Shown here: one piece after another, positions 48,739 to 58,594 of the stretch
Layout of the letters: every line of letters starts with the position of its first letter
Numbering within the stretch: the stretch's first letter is position 1
Assembly (NCBI GenBank): GCA_016705125.1
Contig: JADIYW010000024.1
Span: 10,749-74,748, forward strand
Reading direction: 5' to 3'
Source of the DNA: Bacteroidota bacterium
GTDB lineage: Bacteria > Bacteroidota > Bacteroidia > Chitinophagales > JADIYW01
Length of the DNA stretch: 64,000 nucleotides
The notes under the pieces: generated by a model
The model's input: the letters and a program-made list of their open reading frames with translations, nothing else
Told to the model about the DNA's origin: nothing
The model's database searches: none
Program-made: the position numbers and the translations under genes

Positions 48739-49459
48739 TTTCTACTCCATTGCATTCATTCTCTTATTGTTGGGATGCAAAACTTTTTCATTAAGTCTAG
48801 AACAAGATGGCTTAATAAATATTAAAAATGCAACTGCTGATTCCACCATTTTGGAATTATATGAGCCCTATAAACTCCAAATAGACAAACAAATGAATGT
48901 CCAAATAGGCGTTTTAGAAAATGATCTTTTAAAAGAAAAACCAGAATCAAATTTAGGTAACCTATGTGCTCATATCGCATTGGTTCAAACGCAGTTGTAC
49001 TTAAATTCAAAAATTGATTTTGCTGTACTAAATTATGGAGGATTAAGAGTGCCTTCAATAGCCAAGGGAAATTTGCTAACTGCTGATATTTACAAATTAA
49101 TGCCTTTCGATAATTCGTTGGTGAGTATAGAATTAGATGGGCCAACGACACTAAAAGTGATTGAAAAAGCAGCTGCCGAAGGTGGATGGCCTGTAGATGG
49201 CATACGTTTTAAAATCGCAAATGGTTTGCCAAAAGAAATTTTAATTAATGGTGAACCATTCGACTTATCCAAAAATTATACCATCGCTACCATAGATTAT
49301 TTAGCAAATGGTGGTGATAAAATGGATTTTTTGAGAGAAAAAAAACAAAATATGACTGGTGTGTTTTTTAGAGATGCTATTATAGAGTACATTAAAAAGC
49401 AAACCCTTAATGGCCAAACTATTAAAGCAGAAAAAGATGGAAGACTCAGCAATGAATAA
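48719..49459 (+). CDS. 5'-nucleotidase C-terminal domain lipoprotein
   Basis: 246 residues with a lipoprotein signal (FILLLLGCKT). It matches only the C-terminal, substrate-binding domain of UshA-type 5'-nucleotidases: ESNLGNLCAHIAL, FAVLNYGGLRVPSIAKGNLLTADIYKLMPFDNSLVSIEL, ATIDYLANGGDKMDF. It has no catalytic metallophosphatase domain; that is encoded by the next gene, whose start overlaps this stop by 8 bp. The two presumably act together. Confidence 0.87.
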   Translation: MRKAYFSFYSIAFILLLLGCKTFSLSLEQDGLINIKNATADSTILELYEPYKLQIDKQMNVQIGVLENDLLKEKPESNLGNLCAHIALVQTQLYLNSKIDFAVLNYGGLRVPSIAKGNLLTADIYKLMPFDNSLVSIELDGPTTLKVIEKAAAEGGWPVDGIRFKIANGLPKEILINGEPFDLSKNYTIATIDYLANGGDKMDFLREKKQNMTGVFFRDAIIEYIKKQTLNGQTIKAEKDGRLSNE

Positions 49460-50402
49460 TAGAAGAACGTTTATTAAAAAAACCATTTCGGGGTCATTAG
49501 CCATTGGTGCCTTAGGTTTTCCTTTGGATGCAATTGGCGCTTCAAAGACTGAGAAAATAACCATTTTACATACCAATGATGTGCATAGTCAAATAGAACC
49601 ATTTCCATCTGACCACAAAACCTTCCCCGGGCAAGGTGGCATCGCATATAGGGCTTCCATTATCGAAAAAATAAGGAATACTGAAAAAAATGTTTTGCTT
49701 CTAGATGCTGGAGATATTTTTCAGGGTACTCCATATTTTAATTTATTTGGTGGAGAAGTAGAATTTAAATTAATGAGCAAATTGGGCTATGATGTCGCCA
49801 CTTTAGGCAATCATGATTTTGATTTGGGCATAGATAATTTAGTTAAGCAATTGCCTAATGCATTGTTCTCATTTGTTAATTGCAATTATGATTTTTCCAA
49901 AACTGCCTTAAAGGATAAAATATTGCCATATAAAATAATAAAAAAGGGGAAATTAAAAATCGGAATCATGGGTGTTGGGATAGAATTAAATGGCTTGGTG
50001 CCCGACAAACATTTTAAAGGCATTGTTTATCAGCATCCAATTAAATGTGTGCAAAAATATGCTGACATATTAAAGAACGACGAAAAATGCCATCTTATTA
50101 TCTGTCTTAGTCATTTGGGCAATAAATATGATGACAAAGAAAAAGTTTCTGATGAATGGCTTGCACAAGGCACTCGTAACATAGATTTAATTATCGGTGG
50201 ACACACCCATACTTTCCTTGAAAAGCCAATTTCGTATAAAAATTTGGATGATAAAACTGTAATTGTAAACCAAGTTGGATGGGCAGGAGTGAATATGGGA
50301 AGGATTGACTTTTCTTTTGAAAAAAAATTGAAAAAAAATTCAGTTTTTGGTCAAACTGTTATTGTGGATAAAAAATCAAGTACTAATGAATTTTTTTTAT
50401 AG
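49452..50402 (+). CDS. 5'-nucleotidase metallophosphatase domain, Tat-exported
   Basis: Catalytic half of a UshA-type 5'-nucleotidase, 316 residues. Seen: metal ligands in ILHTNDVHSQ, DAGDIFQGTP, TLGNHDFDLG, and GGHTHTFLE. The N-terminus is a twin-arginine signal (NRRTFIKKT, then a hydrophobic stretch to about residue 28), so the folded, metal-loaded enzyme is probably exported by Tat. ATG 49452 is chosen because it places the RR motif correctly; an ATG at 49410 lies inside the previous gene. It lacks the C-terminal domain, which is the preceding gene. Role: release of nucleosides and phosphate from nucleotides in the periplasm. Confidence 0.9.
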   Translation: MNNRRTFIKKTISGSLAIGALGFPLDAIGASKTEKITILHTNDVHSQIEPFPSDHKTFPGQGGIAYRASIIEKIRNTEKNVLLLDAGDIFQGTPYFNLFGGEVEFKLMSKLGYDVATLGNHDFDLGIDNLVKQLPNALFSFVNCNYDFSKTALKDKILPYKIIKKGKLKIGIMGVGIELNGLVPDKHFKGIVYQHPIKCVQKYADILKNDEKCHLIICLSHLGNKYDDKEKVSDEWLAQGTRNIDLIIGGHTHTFLEKPISYKNLDDKTVIVNQVGWAGVNMGRIDFSFEKKLKKNSVFGQTVIVDKKSSTNEFFL

Positions 50403-50467
50403 GTATTTTTATTTCATCTTTAACCTCCCTATCATTATTTACTTACGAACTAAAACGATTACTAATT

Positions 50468-51901
50468 ATGCAAAGCAAATGGAACCTTGTGTGGGACAAT
50501 TGTCTGAAGATTATCAAAGACAATATAAATATCCAAAGTTTCAAAACTTGGTTTGAGCCAATAAAACCTGTAGCTTTAGACAATAATGTATTAACTATTC
50601 AAGTACCCAGCCAGTTTTTTTATGAGTGGCTTGAAGAACATTATGTAACCTTGCTGAGAAAAACAATAAAAAGAGAATTAGGCGATGACGCAAAGTTAGA
50701 ATATAGAATTCTGATGGAAAGCAATACCCAATCTACCAATCCTGCAACTGTTAATTACCCCAATAGCAGGGAGAGTAGCAATTACATGAATGAGATGAAT
50801 ATGCCTGGTATTTTTTCTACACCAATGGTAAAAAATCCATTTGTTATCCCAGGTTTGAAAAAAATAAATGTTGATTCGCAGCTAAACCCAAATTATACAT
50901 TCGATAATTATGTTGAAGGAGATTGTAATCGACTCGCACGTTCGGCGGGAATGGCTGTAGCAAAAGCGCCAGGAGGAACTGCCTTCAATCCTTTGGTGCT
51001 TTATGGTGGTGTAGGTCTTGGAAAAACACATTTAGTTCAAGCCATAGGCAACTTTATAAAAACAGCCAATTCGAACAAATCTGTTTTATATGTTTCATCT
51101 GAGAAATTTACTAATCAATTTGTGGATTATCTAAAAAACAATAACGTAAATGATTTCATCCATTTCTATCAAATGATAGATGTTTTAATCTTGGATGATA
51201 TTCAATTTTTTAGTGGCAAAACTCGTACACAAGACATCTTCTTCCATATTTTCAACCATTTACACCAATCGGGAAAACAACTTATTCTTACATCCGACAG
51301 AGCTCCTAAGGACCTAGAAGGAATGGAAGAAAGACTTTTGTCGAGGTTTAAATGGGGATTGTCAGCAGATTTACAAATACCAGATTTCGAAACAAGAATT
51401 GCTATTTTGAAGAATAAAATGCATGCAGATGGAATCGAAATACCAAATGATGTGGTAGAATTTGTAGCCTATAATATTAAGTCAAATGTGCGAGAATTAG
51501 AAGGCGTTTTGATTTCTTTATTAGCACAATCTTCTCTTACTAGGCAAGAAATAAACTTAGAATTGGCTAAGAAAACCGTAATGAGTTTTGTAAAAAGTGT
51601 ATCCAAAGAAATCTCGATGGAAACCATACAAAAGACCGTTTGCGACTTTTTCGAGGTGCCAATCGACAAATTAAAAGAACAAACAAGAAAGCGCCATGTG
51701 GTGCAAGCTCGTCAACTTTCTATGTATTTTGCCAAAGAATATACCAACCAATCACTAAAAGCAATTGGCTCACATTTTGGTGGCAGAGATCATAGTACAG
51801 TAATACATTCGTGCCAAGCGGTAAGAAATTTAATCGACACAGATGAAGAATTCAAAGAATCGGTGGATGAATTAAAGAAAAGAATTCAATTATCTATTTA
51901 A
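50468..51901 (+). CDS. dnaA: Replication initiator DnaA
   Basis: Binds DnaA boxes at oriC and opens the origin. 477 residues: domain I (MQSKWNLVWDNCLKIIKDNINIQSFKTWFEPI), a Ser/Asn-rich linker (about 80-130), the AAA+ domain with Walker A GGVGLGKTH (near 179) and Walker B VLILDDIQFF, and the C-terminal DNA-binding domain with RQLSMYFAKEYT and the signature GGRDHSTVIHSCQ. No cluster of TTATCCACA-type boxes is seen on either side, so the origin is probably not adjacent; dnaN is not next to it. Confidence 0.97.
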   Translation: MQSKWNLVWDNCLKIIKDNINIQSFKTWFEPIKPVALDNNVLTIQVPSQFFYEWLEEHYVTLLRKTIKRELGDDAKLEYRILMESNTQSTNPATVNYPNSRESSNYMNEMNMPGIFSTPMVKNPFVIPGLKKINVDSQLNPNYTFDNYVEGDCNRLARSAGMAVAKAPGGTAFNPLVLYGGVGLGKTHLVQAIGNFIKTANSNKSVLYVSSEKFTNQFVDYLKNNNVNDFIHFYQMIDVLILDDIQFFSGKTRTQDIFFHIFNHLHQSGKQLILTSDRAPKDLEGMEERLLSRFKWGLSADLQIPDFETRIAILKNKMHADGIEIPNDVVEFVAYNIKSNVRELEGVLISLLAQSSLTRQEINLELAKKTVMSFVKSVSKEISMETIQKTVCDFFEVPIDKLKEQTRKRHVVQARQLSMYFAKEYTNQSLKAIGSHFGGRDHSTVIHSCQAVRNLIDTDEEFKESVDELKKRIQLSI

Positions 51902-51915
51902 TTCTATGTAATTGA

Positions 51916-51946
51916 TTTGGAAATTAGCTAAAGTTTGCTAATTTTG
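51916..51946 (+). promoter_or_regulatory. Promoter of the tRNA-Ser/tRNA-Pro unit
   Basis: TTTG at 51916-51919, a gap of 19 nt, then TAATTTTG at 51939-51946: a full match to the Bacteroidota promoter consensus. A small hairpin (51951-51965) lies near the transcript start, in the leader before tRNA-Ser. Confidence 0.75.
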
Positions 51947-52038
51947 TCCCGCCTTTAAAAAAGGCATCAAAGTTCTGATTATTTTATTTATCAAAACACT
52001 GAGGTTTAAAATAGAAAAAGATCTATTTCAGATAAAAC

Positions 52039-52125
52039 GGTGAGATGGGTGAGCGGTTTAAACCACCAGTTTGCTAAACTGACGTACGGGAAACTGTACC
52101 GAGGGTTCGAATCCCTCTCTCACCG
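52039..52125 (+). tRNA. tRNA-Ser (anticodon GCT)
   Basis: 87 nt with the long variable arm of a serine tRNA. Acceptor arms GGTGAGA and TCTCACC pair fully; the anticodon loop TTGCTAA carries GCT; the variable arm is GTACGGGAAACTGTAC; the T arm has GGTTCGAATCC. CCA is not encoded. Confidence 0.96.
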
Positions 52126-52155
52126 CTTTAATAGAAAATGATAAACAATAATTTT

Positions 52156-52229
52156 CGGGGCGTAGCGCAGTCCGGTAGCGTATCTGGTTTGGGACCAGAG
52201 GGTCGTAGGTTCGAATCCTGCCGCCCCGA
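52156..52229 (+). tRNA. tRNA-Pro (anticodon TGG)
   Basis: 74 nt. Acceptor arms CGGGGCG and CGCCCCG, anticodon loop TTTGGGA with TGG, T arm GGTTCGAATCC. It follows tRNA-Ser by 30 bp and shares its promoter and terminator. With the GGG tRNA at 19452 it is the second proline tRNA of this window. Confidence 0.96.
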
Positions 52230-52232
52230 CAC

Positions 52233-52269
52233 AAAAAAAAGGTTGTCTAATTTAGGCAACCTTTTTTTA
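52233..52269. terminator. Terminator of the tRNA unit, bidirectional
   Basis: Stem pairing the A-run plus GGTTG at the left with CAACC plus T-run at the right, with a loop of about 10 nt. It also lies 19 bp after the convergent RluA gene. Confidence 0.8.
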
Positions 52270-52287
52270 TTATACCAAAATACATTT

Positions 52288-52977
52288 TCAAAGTTGGGTA
52301 ATAAAATAATCCCATAGCTCATCTTTTCCCTTTGGCAAAGAAATAATAGTCATCATTTCGTTTTTAACAGGATGATTGAAAGATAAATAAAAAGAGTGCA
52401 GCGAAATATTTCCATCATCGTTCGATCTCGGAAATCCATATTTCAAATCCCCTTTTATTGGACAACCGATAGCTGAAAGTTGCGCCCTAATTTGGTGATG
52501 CCTTCCTGTTTTAAGTACAATTTCCAATAAAAAAAAATTGTCGCTTTTTGCCACTACCTTATAATCCAATTCGGCACGTTTTGAATGTGGAATTTCTTTC
52601 AAATGAGCTTTTGACATATTCTTAGTGCTATTTTTCAATAAAAAATGCACTAAAGTATCTTCCTCCTTTGGTGGTTTGTTTTTTACAATAGCATAATATT
52701 TTTTTTGGGTCTGCTTTTCCCTAAACTGAATATTCATTCTTTCTAGCGCCTTACTCGTTTTGGCTAATAGAATTACACCAGACACCGGTCTATCTAATCG
52801 ATGAATACAACCAATAAATGCCTCACCAGGCTTGTTGTACTTTTCTTTTAAAAATGTTTTCACCTCGTCCAATATGCAGGTATCGCCAGTGAGGTCTTTT
52901 TGGGTAAGCATTCCAGCCGGTTTGTTTACAGCAATCAGGTGATTGTCTTCAAATAAAATATCGGATGTTGTTATCAT
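52288..52977 (-). CDS. RluA-family RNA pseudouridine synthase
   Basis: 229 residues. Isomerises uridine to pseudouridine in tRNA or rRNA. The catalytic motif GCIHRLDRPVSGVILLAKT holds the nucleophile Asp (near residue 61). Also seen: RHHQIRAQLSAIGCPIKGDLKYG and the C-terminal LHSFYLSFNHP. There is no N-terminal S4 domain, as in the short RluA/TruC subtype. The target position cannot be read from sequence. Divergent from the hydrolase gene. Confidence 0.9.
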   Translation of the reverse strand: MITTSDILFEDNHLIAVNKPAGMLTQKDLTGDTCILDEVKTFLKEKYNKPGEAFIGCIHRLDRPVSGVILLAKTSKALERMNIQFREKQTQKKYYAIVKNKPPKEEDTLVHFLLKNSTKNMSKAHLKEIPHSKRAELDYKVVAKSDNFFLLEIVLKTGRHHQIRAQLSAIGCPIKGDLKYGFPRSNDDGNISLHSFYLSFNHPVKNEMMTIISLPKGKDELWDYFITQL

Positions 52978-53061
52978 TTGCCTACAGTTGGGTGTCAGTT
53001 GTATTTTAAATTTTTACTTTTAAAAATAATGGTTTAAATTTAGCAATAAATTAGTTTTAGG

Positions 53062-53979
53062 ATGAAAAAAATAATGAAATTTTTAGGCTTTTTGATTTTG
53101 GTAATTTTAATTGCCTTTATATTTATGCTCAAAAAAGATATACCAATTGCTGATTTAGAAAAAAAATATACCGACCAAAACTCCAAAACAATTGACATAC
53201 AAGACATAAAAATATATTATAAAATTGAAGGTACTGGCAATCCAATTTTACTCATACATGGCACAGGTTCTTGTTTGCAAACCTGGGATGACTGGACGAA
53301 GGAATTAGTAAAAGATAGTTTTCAGGTAATCCGACTTGACTTGCCAGGTTTTGGACTTACCGGCCCAAATCCAAATAATGACTATTCTATCACTTTCTAC
53401 AATAATATTATAAATGAATTTGCAGAAAAACTAAAATTAGATTCTTTCGATATTGCAGGAAATAGTTTGGGTGGCCAAATTGCTTGGAGATTTGCAATTG
53501 ATTTCCCTAAAAGAGTAAAAAAGTTAGTTTTATTAGATCCAGGTGGCTCACCAAATGCGGGTGCTAAAAATGAAGTTTTTATCTTTAAGTTTGCCAAGCT
53601 CCCTATTATTTCAGACCTTGGCACTATGATTGACCCTAAAATAATGGTGAACAACACTTTAGAGGGTGTCTATTTTGATAAGTCCAAAATAACAGAAGAA
53701 AAAAGAGCATTATACTATGACATAGCACTCAGAGAAGGAAATCGGAAAGCATTTGTCCAACGAATTAAACAAATTTCAACCGATTCAAATGTTGCTATTA
53801 ATAGAGTAAGCCAACCAACTCTCATCCAATGGGGCAGAGAAGATAAGCTTTTAGTTGTAGAGGAGTCGAATGCATTCAAAGCAATTCCTAATCATATTTT
53901 ACAAATATTTGAAAAAGTAGGCCATTCTCCCCAAGAGGAAATTCCTTTAGAAAGTGTGCAAAATGCTATCCAATTTTAA
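53062..53979 (+). CDS. Alpha/beta-fold hydrolase, membrane-anchored
   Basis: 305 residues. N-terminal hydrophobic helix (about 4-23) as signal anchor, then an alpha/beta hydrolase: oxyanion LLIHGTGSCLQTW, nucleophile GNSLGG (Ser near 136), Asp in WGREDKLL and His in VGHSPQEE. The substrate is unknown; the family includes esterases, haloalkane-type hydrolases and C-C hydrolases. It is 21 bp before the VWA gene, so probably co-transcribed. Confidence 0.85.
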   Translation: MKKIMKFLGFLILVILIAFIFMLKKDIPIADLEKKYTDQNSKTIDIQDIKIYYKIEGTGNPILLIHGTGSCLQTWDDWTKELVKDSFQVIRLDLPGFGLTGPNPNNDYSITFYNNIINEFAEKLKLDSFDIAGNSLGGQIAWRFAIDFPKRVKKLVLLDPGGSPNAGAKNEVFIFKFAKLPIISDLGTMIDPKIMVNNTLEGVYFDKSKITEEKRALYYDIALREGNRKAFVQRIKQISTDSNVAINRVSQPTLIQWGREDKLLVVEESNAFKAIPNHILQIFEKVGHSPQEEIPLESVQNAIQF

Positions 53980-54000
53980 AAAAGACTATTTAAACCATTT

Positions 54001-55184
54001 ATGTTTCTAGATTTTTTTTTATTGCTGAAAAAAGAGGGAATCCCCGTAAGTATTGGTGAATATTTAGACCTACTAGATGCTTTAGACAAAAAGGTAGTTG
54101 CCTATTCTTTAGATGATTTTTATTTTCTATGTAAAACGGTTTTAGTAAAACACGAGCAGTATTTAGATCGTTTTGATTTATTGTTTGGCAGGTATTTCAA
54201 AGGCGCTTCTTTTTTCGACGATATAGATATTAGTGGAATTCCGAAAGAGTGGCTCGAAAAACAATTAGATCACATTTTTACAGAAGAAGAAAAAGCTCTA
54301 ATTGAAAAAATGGGTGGTTTAGATGCCCTATTAAAAAGATTTGATGAACTCCTAAATGAGCAAAAGAAAAGCATCAAGGTGGCAGCAAATGGATAGGAAC
54401 AGGCGGAACAAGTCCTTTTGGACATGGTGGTTATAACCCTGAAGGCATGCGAATGGGTGGTGATGGAGGTCAGCGATCGGCAATAAAAGTATGGGAGAAA
54501 AGAGATTTTAAAAATTATGATGCAGATGTTGAATTAAATACCAGAAATATAAAATTAGCACTAAAGCGCCTTAGAATTTTAACAAGAGAAGGCATACAAG
54601 AAGAATTAGATTTGCCTACCACGATTGATAAAACTTGTAGAAATGCGGGATATTTGGACATAGAAATGCAAGCAAGCAAAAAAAACAGGGTAAAAGTTTT
54701 GCTTTTTATGGATAGCGGTGGGTCAATGGATCCAAATATGGATCTTGTATCGCAATTGTTTTCAGCTGCCAAAACAGAGTTTAAACATTTAGAGTACTTT
54801 TATTTCCATAATTGTATTTACGAAAGTGTGTGGAAAGACAATAGACTTCGACACAGCGACAGGATTCCGACATTTGACATCATTCATAAATACAATAGTG
54901 ATTATAGGGTAATCATTCTTGGAGATGCTACTATGTCGCCACACGAGATATTAAGTGCCGGTGGATCGGTGGAACATTTTAATGATGAATCTGGAGCAGC
55001 GTGGTTGCAAAGAATCAAAGATCATTTTCCATATACTATTTGGTTAAACCCAACTGGAGAATATTATTGGGATAGTATTTATTCACTCAATTGGTTGAAA
55101 GAATTTTTTTGGTGGAAATATGTTTCCGATGACGTTGGATGGCTTGTCAAAAGCTATGAAAACCTTAAAAGGCAAAAAACTTGA
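54001..55184 (+). pseudogene. CoxE-type VWA protein, one frameshift
   Basis: VWA-domain protein that typically pairs with a MoxR ATPase as a chaperone for metalloenzyme or complex assembly. The N-terminal frame (54001-54396) has FLDFFLLLKKEGIPVSIGEYLDLLDAL; the rest continues in another frame with HQGGSKWIGTGGTSPFGHGGYNPEG, visible from 54372, and the MIDAS-like LLFMDSGGSMDPNM. Inserting one base near 54371 joins them into about 394 residues, the family length. The next gene is the matching MoxR ATPase. Probably intact in the organism. Confidence 0.82.
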
Positions 55185-55352
55185 GTATAACAATGAAATA
55201 ATTAGCGAATTAGCTTATGAAGAAAAAATAACTCAATAACTTAATAACCAACAAATAAATAACTAATTACTAGGCTAAAAAATCTACATTTATCACTTAA
55301 TTCTAATAACAATTACTGCTATTCTTTTATCTTCGCTTTTAATTATCAAACT

Positions 55353-56200
55353 ATGAATTTTCAATCTACTGATTCTTATATTTCAACCGATGAGTTGTCG
55401 ATGGCCGTTAATGCAGCCATTTCTTTGGGCAAACCTTTAATTATCAAAGGAGAACCTGGTACTGGAAAAACATTACTAGCATTTGAAATTGCAAAGTCAT
55501 TACAAATGAAAATGTTTACTTGGTATGTAAAATCTACTACAATTGCACAACAAGGCTTGTATGAATATGATGCAGTTGCTCGATTAAGGGATGCTCAATT
55601 CGGAGATGACAAAAACAAGGAAATTGTTCATTACCTCAAGCCAGGCCCGTTGTGGGAAGCTTTTGAATCAGACGAACAAGTGGTGCTACTCATTGATGAA
55701 ATCGACAAGGCAGATATTGAGTTTCCTAATGACTTATTGCTAGAATTGGACAAAATGGAATTTTATGTGTATGAGTTGCAAAAAACTATAAAAGCTAAAA
55801 AAAGACCTATCGTGATTATTACTTCTAATAATGAAAAAGAATTGCCTGATGCTTTTCTGAGGAGATGTTTTTTCCATTATATTAGATTTCCTGAGCGCGA
55901 CACGATGACAAAAATTATAGATGTTCATTTTGAGGGTCTTGACGAAAAACTAATGAACGACGCAATGACTGTTTTTACGCCATGCGCGACGTAAATGGCT
56001 TAAAAGAAAAGCCATCCACTAGTGAATTATTGGATTGGATTAAATTATTAAAAATAGGAAAAATAAATGCGCTGGAGGCAAATCAGGGCGAATTGCTACA
56101 AAATATGCCTCCTTATGCTGGTGCATTACTTAAAAATGAACAAGATTTTGAATTATTGGCACGCATTAAAAAAACCTTTCAACAGAAAAAGTTTTATTAG
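55353..56200 (+). pseudogene. MoxR-family AAA+ ATPase, one frameshift
   Basis: AAA+ ATPase working with VWA proteins. The first frame (55353-55994) has Walker A KGEPGTGKTLLAFE, Walker B VVLLIDEIDKAD and the arginine-containing AFLRRCFFHYIRFPE. The lid continues from 55982 in another frame (MRDVNGLKEKPSTSELLDWIKLL). Restoring one T in the T-run at 55972-55976 gives VFYAMRDVNG and a protein of about 282 residues. It follows the VWA gene after 168 bp that hold no other feature. Both are likely intact in the organism. Confidence 0.85.
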
Positions 56201-56208
56201 TCAATATC

Positions 56209-57623
56209 CTAATTAATTACTTGCTTTACCAAAAATAGCTTTCCATTATATGGTGGGTAACGGAGAGGCACATCAGGCCAAAACACCTTATTCAATATTG
56301 CTTTTCGATGTGTAAAAGTATCAAAACTAAATTTTCCATGATACGCTCCACTCCCACTTGGGCCAATTCCGCCAAATGGCAAATTGTGGTTGACTAAATG
56401 AGAAATACAATCATTTATACAACCTCCACCAAATTGCACATTATTGATTGCCTTTTGTTGATTTTCATAATTATTGGAAAATATATAGAATGCTAATGGT
56501 TTGGGGAAATTTTTAACTATGCTTATCGCTTCTTCAATACTGTCTATTGTAAATGCAGGTAAAATTGGTCCAAAAATTTCCTCTGACATAGTTGAATGGT
56601 CAAAATCAATGTCTGTTATTAAAGTAGGTGAAATATACCTATCTTCAGCATTTGTGTCACCTCCAAATACGATACTTCCTCCTTTCAACATTTTACTCAA
56701 ACGAATAAAATGTCGATCATTAATTATTCGAGGATAATCAGGACTATCAATAGGGTTTTCACCATAAAATTCTTTTATACATTTAGTCATTTCTGCAAAC
56801 AACCTATCTTTAACGGCAGAATGGACGAGCAAATAATCGGGTGCAACACAGGTTTGTCCAGCATTGAAAAATTTGCCCCAAACAATTCTTTTGGCAGTAA
56901 TAGCGATATCTACGGTTTGATCAACGATACAAGGGCTCTTTCCTCCTAATTCAAGTGTGGTAGGAATTAAATTTTCGGCGGCTGCTCTAGCCACCACTTT
57001 TCCAATTTCAGTTCCTCCGGTAAAGAAAATATAGTCATACTTTTGATCCAATAAATCGTTATGGTCTACATTTTCATCCGGCCACTGCAATATAACGCTC
57101 ATCAAAATTTTCTCCAATTAAGGTGGCAATTAATTTTTGCAGTATGCAATGCGGTTCTAGAAGGTTTAAAGATTACGGTATTGCCTGCCGCTATTGCCCC
57201 AATTCCAGGTGCAATGGTTAGTTGAAACGGATAATTCCATGCTCCCATCACAAGGGTTACACCAAAGGGTTCTGGATAAATATAACTTTTAGAAGGAAAA
57301 TTTGCGATATCTCCACCAACTAATTCTGGCGCAGTCCATTTCTTTATGTTTTTAAGCATTACGCCTATTTCCGACAATACCAAACCAATTTCAGATGTAT
57401 ATGTTTCAAAAATTGACTTTCCGAAATCTGCATTTAGTGCCGAATATATGGCTTGTTCATTATCTAAAATGACTTTTCTAAACTTCTTTAATTGCTTTAT
57501 CCTTTCAGAAACATCTTTTTGTAGCGCCCGATTCAAAAAGTCTCTTTGTTTTGCTACTAATTTAGCAATAGCCGTTTTTTTACTTCGTTCTGACACTTCA
57601 GCGTTGAATTTCGTTTGATTCAT
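56209..57623 (-). pseudogene. Aldehyde dehydrogenase, two frameshifts
   Basis: NAD(P)-dependent aldehyde dehydrogenase of the short fatty-aldehyde type (about 470 residues after repair). The N-terminal part (57102-57623) has LVMGAWNYPFQLTIAPGIGAIAAGNTVIFKPS. The C-terminal part (from 57117) has FFTGGTEIGKVVARAAAENLIPTTLELGGKSPCIV with the catalytic Glu, GKFFNAGQTCVAPDYLLV with the catalytic Cys, and EEIFGPILP. Removing one A of the run at 57133-57137 and adding one base near 57078 joins them through IATLIGENFDERYIAVAGDEN. Convergent with MoxR and likely co-transcribed with the SDR upstream. Confidence 0.88.
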
Positions 57624-57651
57624 TTGATAAATATTTTATCTGGAAAATAAA

Positions 57652-58507
57652 TTATTTTACTTTTTTTATCGATTTTTCAGGCATCATCTCTTCTTTTGGT
57701 CTTCCCTTAAAGGTGTCCATAGATTTGGTAACGCCTAATATATTGGCAACAAAATCGAAGGCACGAGTAGGTAAAACCCCTTTCAAGAATGGAACTACAT
57801 TTACCATATCTGGAGCACGAACAAATACCTTGTCCTTTTTTACACCATCTATTATTTGTTTTACCATCTCCTCTGGTTTTACTAAAGGAAATAAAAGTGG
57901 CGCACTAACTCCTTTAAACATTCCAGTATCGATATAACTTGGCGTTACAGTTGTAACATGAAACTCCCCTTTTTCTTGTTCTAGTTCAAGCCTTAAACTT
58001 TCACTAAACCCAATACAGGCCCATTTGCTTGCTACATAAACAGCCATATTTACATTGGTAATAATACCTGCAATAGAGGCTATATTTACCACATGACCAT
58101 GACCTTGCTTTAACATATCGGGTAAAAACACCCTTGCTACATGCATTACACCATTAGAATTAATAGCCATTGTTTCTCTATATCATTTCGAGTATGCTCC
58201 CAGAAACGCTTGCTTCCGGCCACTATTCCGGCATTATTAAACAAAATGTCTATATTCCCAACATCTAGCAACACTTTGGTTGCTGTTTTTCAATATCATC
58301 GATATCCGAAACATCCACTAGGTAAGGGGGTTACATTTTAAACCCTTTTTTTGAAAATTCGACAATTGTATTTTTTAAGTTGGCATCATTAATGTCCCAA
58401 ATCACCAAATGAGCTGCGCCTTCCAAAAGACACGACTCGCCCATCAATTTACCTATTCCGTTTGCACCACCTGTAACTAATACATTTGCACCTTTAATTC
58501 TTGACAT
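57652..58507 (-). pseudogene. Short-chain dehydrogenase/reductase, several frameshifts
   Basis: Classical SDR oxidoreductase of about 285 residues once repaired. The N-terminus (58507 down to about 58331) reads MSRIKGANVLVTGGANGIGK, with the TGxxxGxG cofactor motif. In the middle the frame shifts near 58326-58330, 58284-58290 and 58171-58175, but NNAG-type sequence is still readable (DILFNNAGIVAGSKRF). The C-terminal part (58170-57652) has the catalytic IASIAGII and YVASKWA (Ser, Tyr-x3-Lys). A hydrophobic tail segment follows. The substrate is unknown; the next gene downstream is the aldehyde dehydrogenase. Confidence 0.85.
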
Positions 58508-58594
58508 AATTTTCTTTTAGAACAACTAAGTTAAACAATTTTTATAATAAATTTATTATTTCACCAATTTTTAACCTTTGCTAATTAAGCATTT

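Noticed and set aside
50403..52038. Replication origin next to dnaA
   Set aside because: No cluster of TTATCCACA-like boxes on either flank, and dnaN is not adjacent. Many Bacteroidota have oriC away from dnaA.
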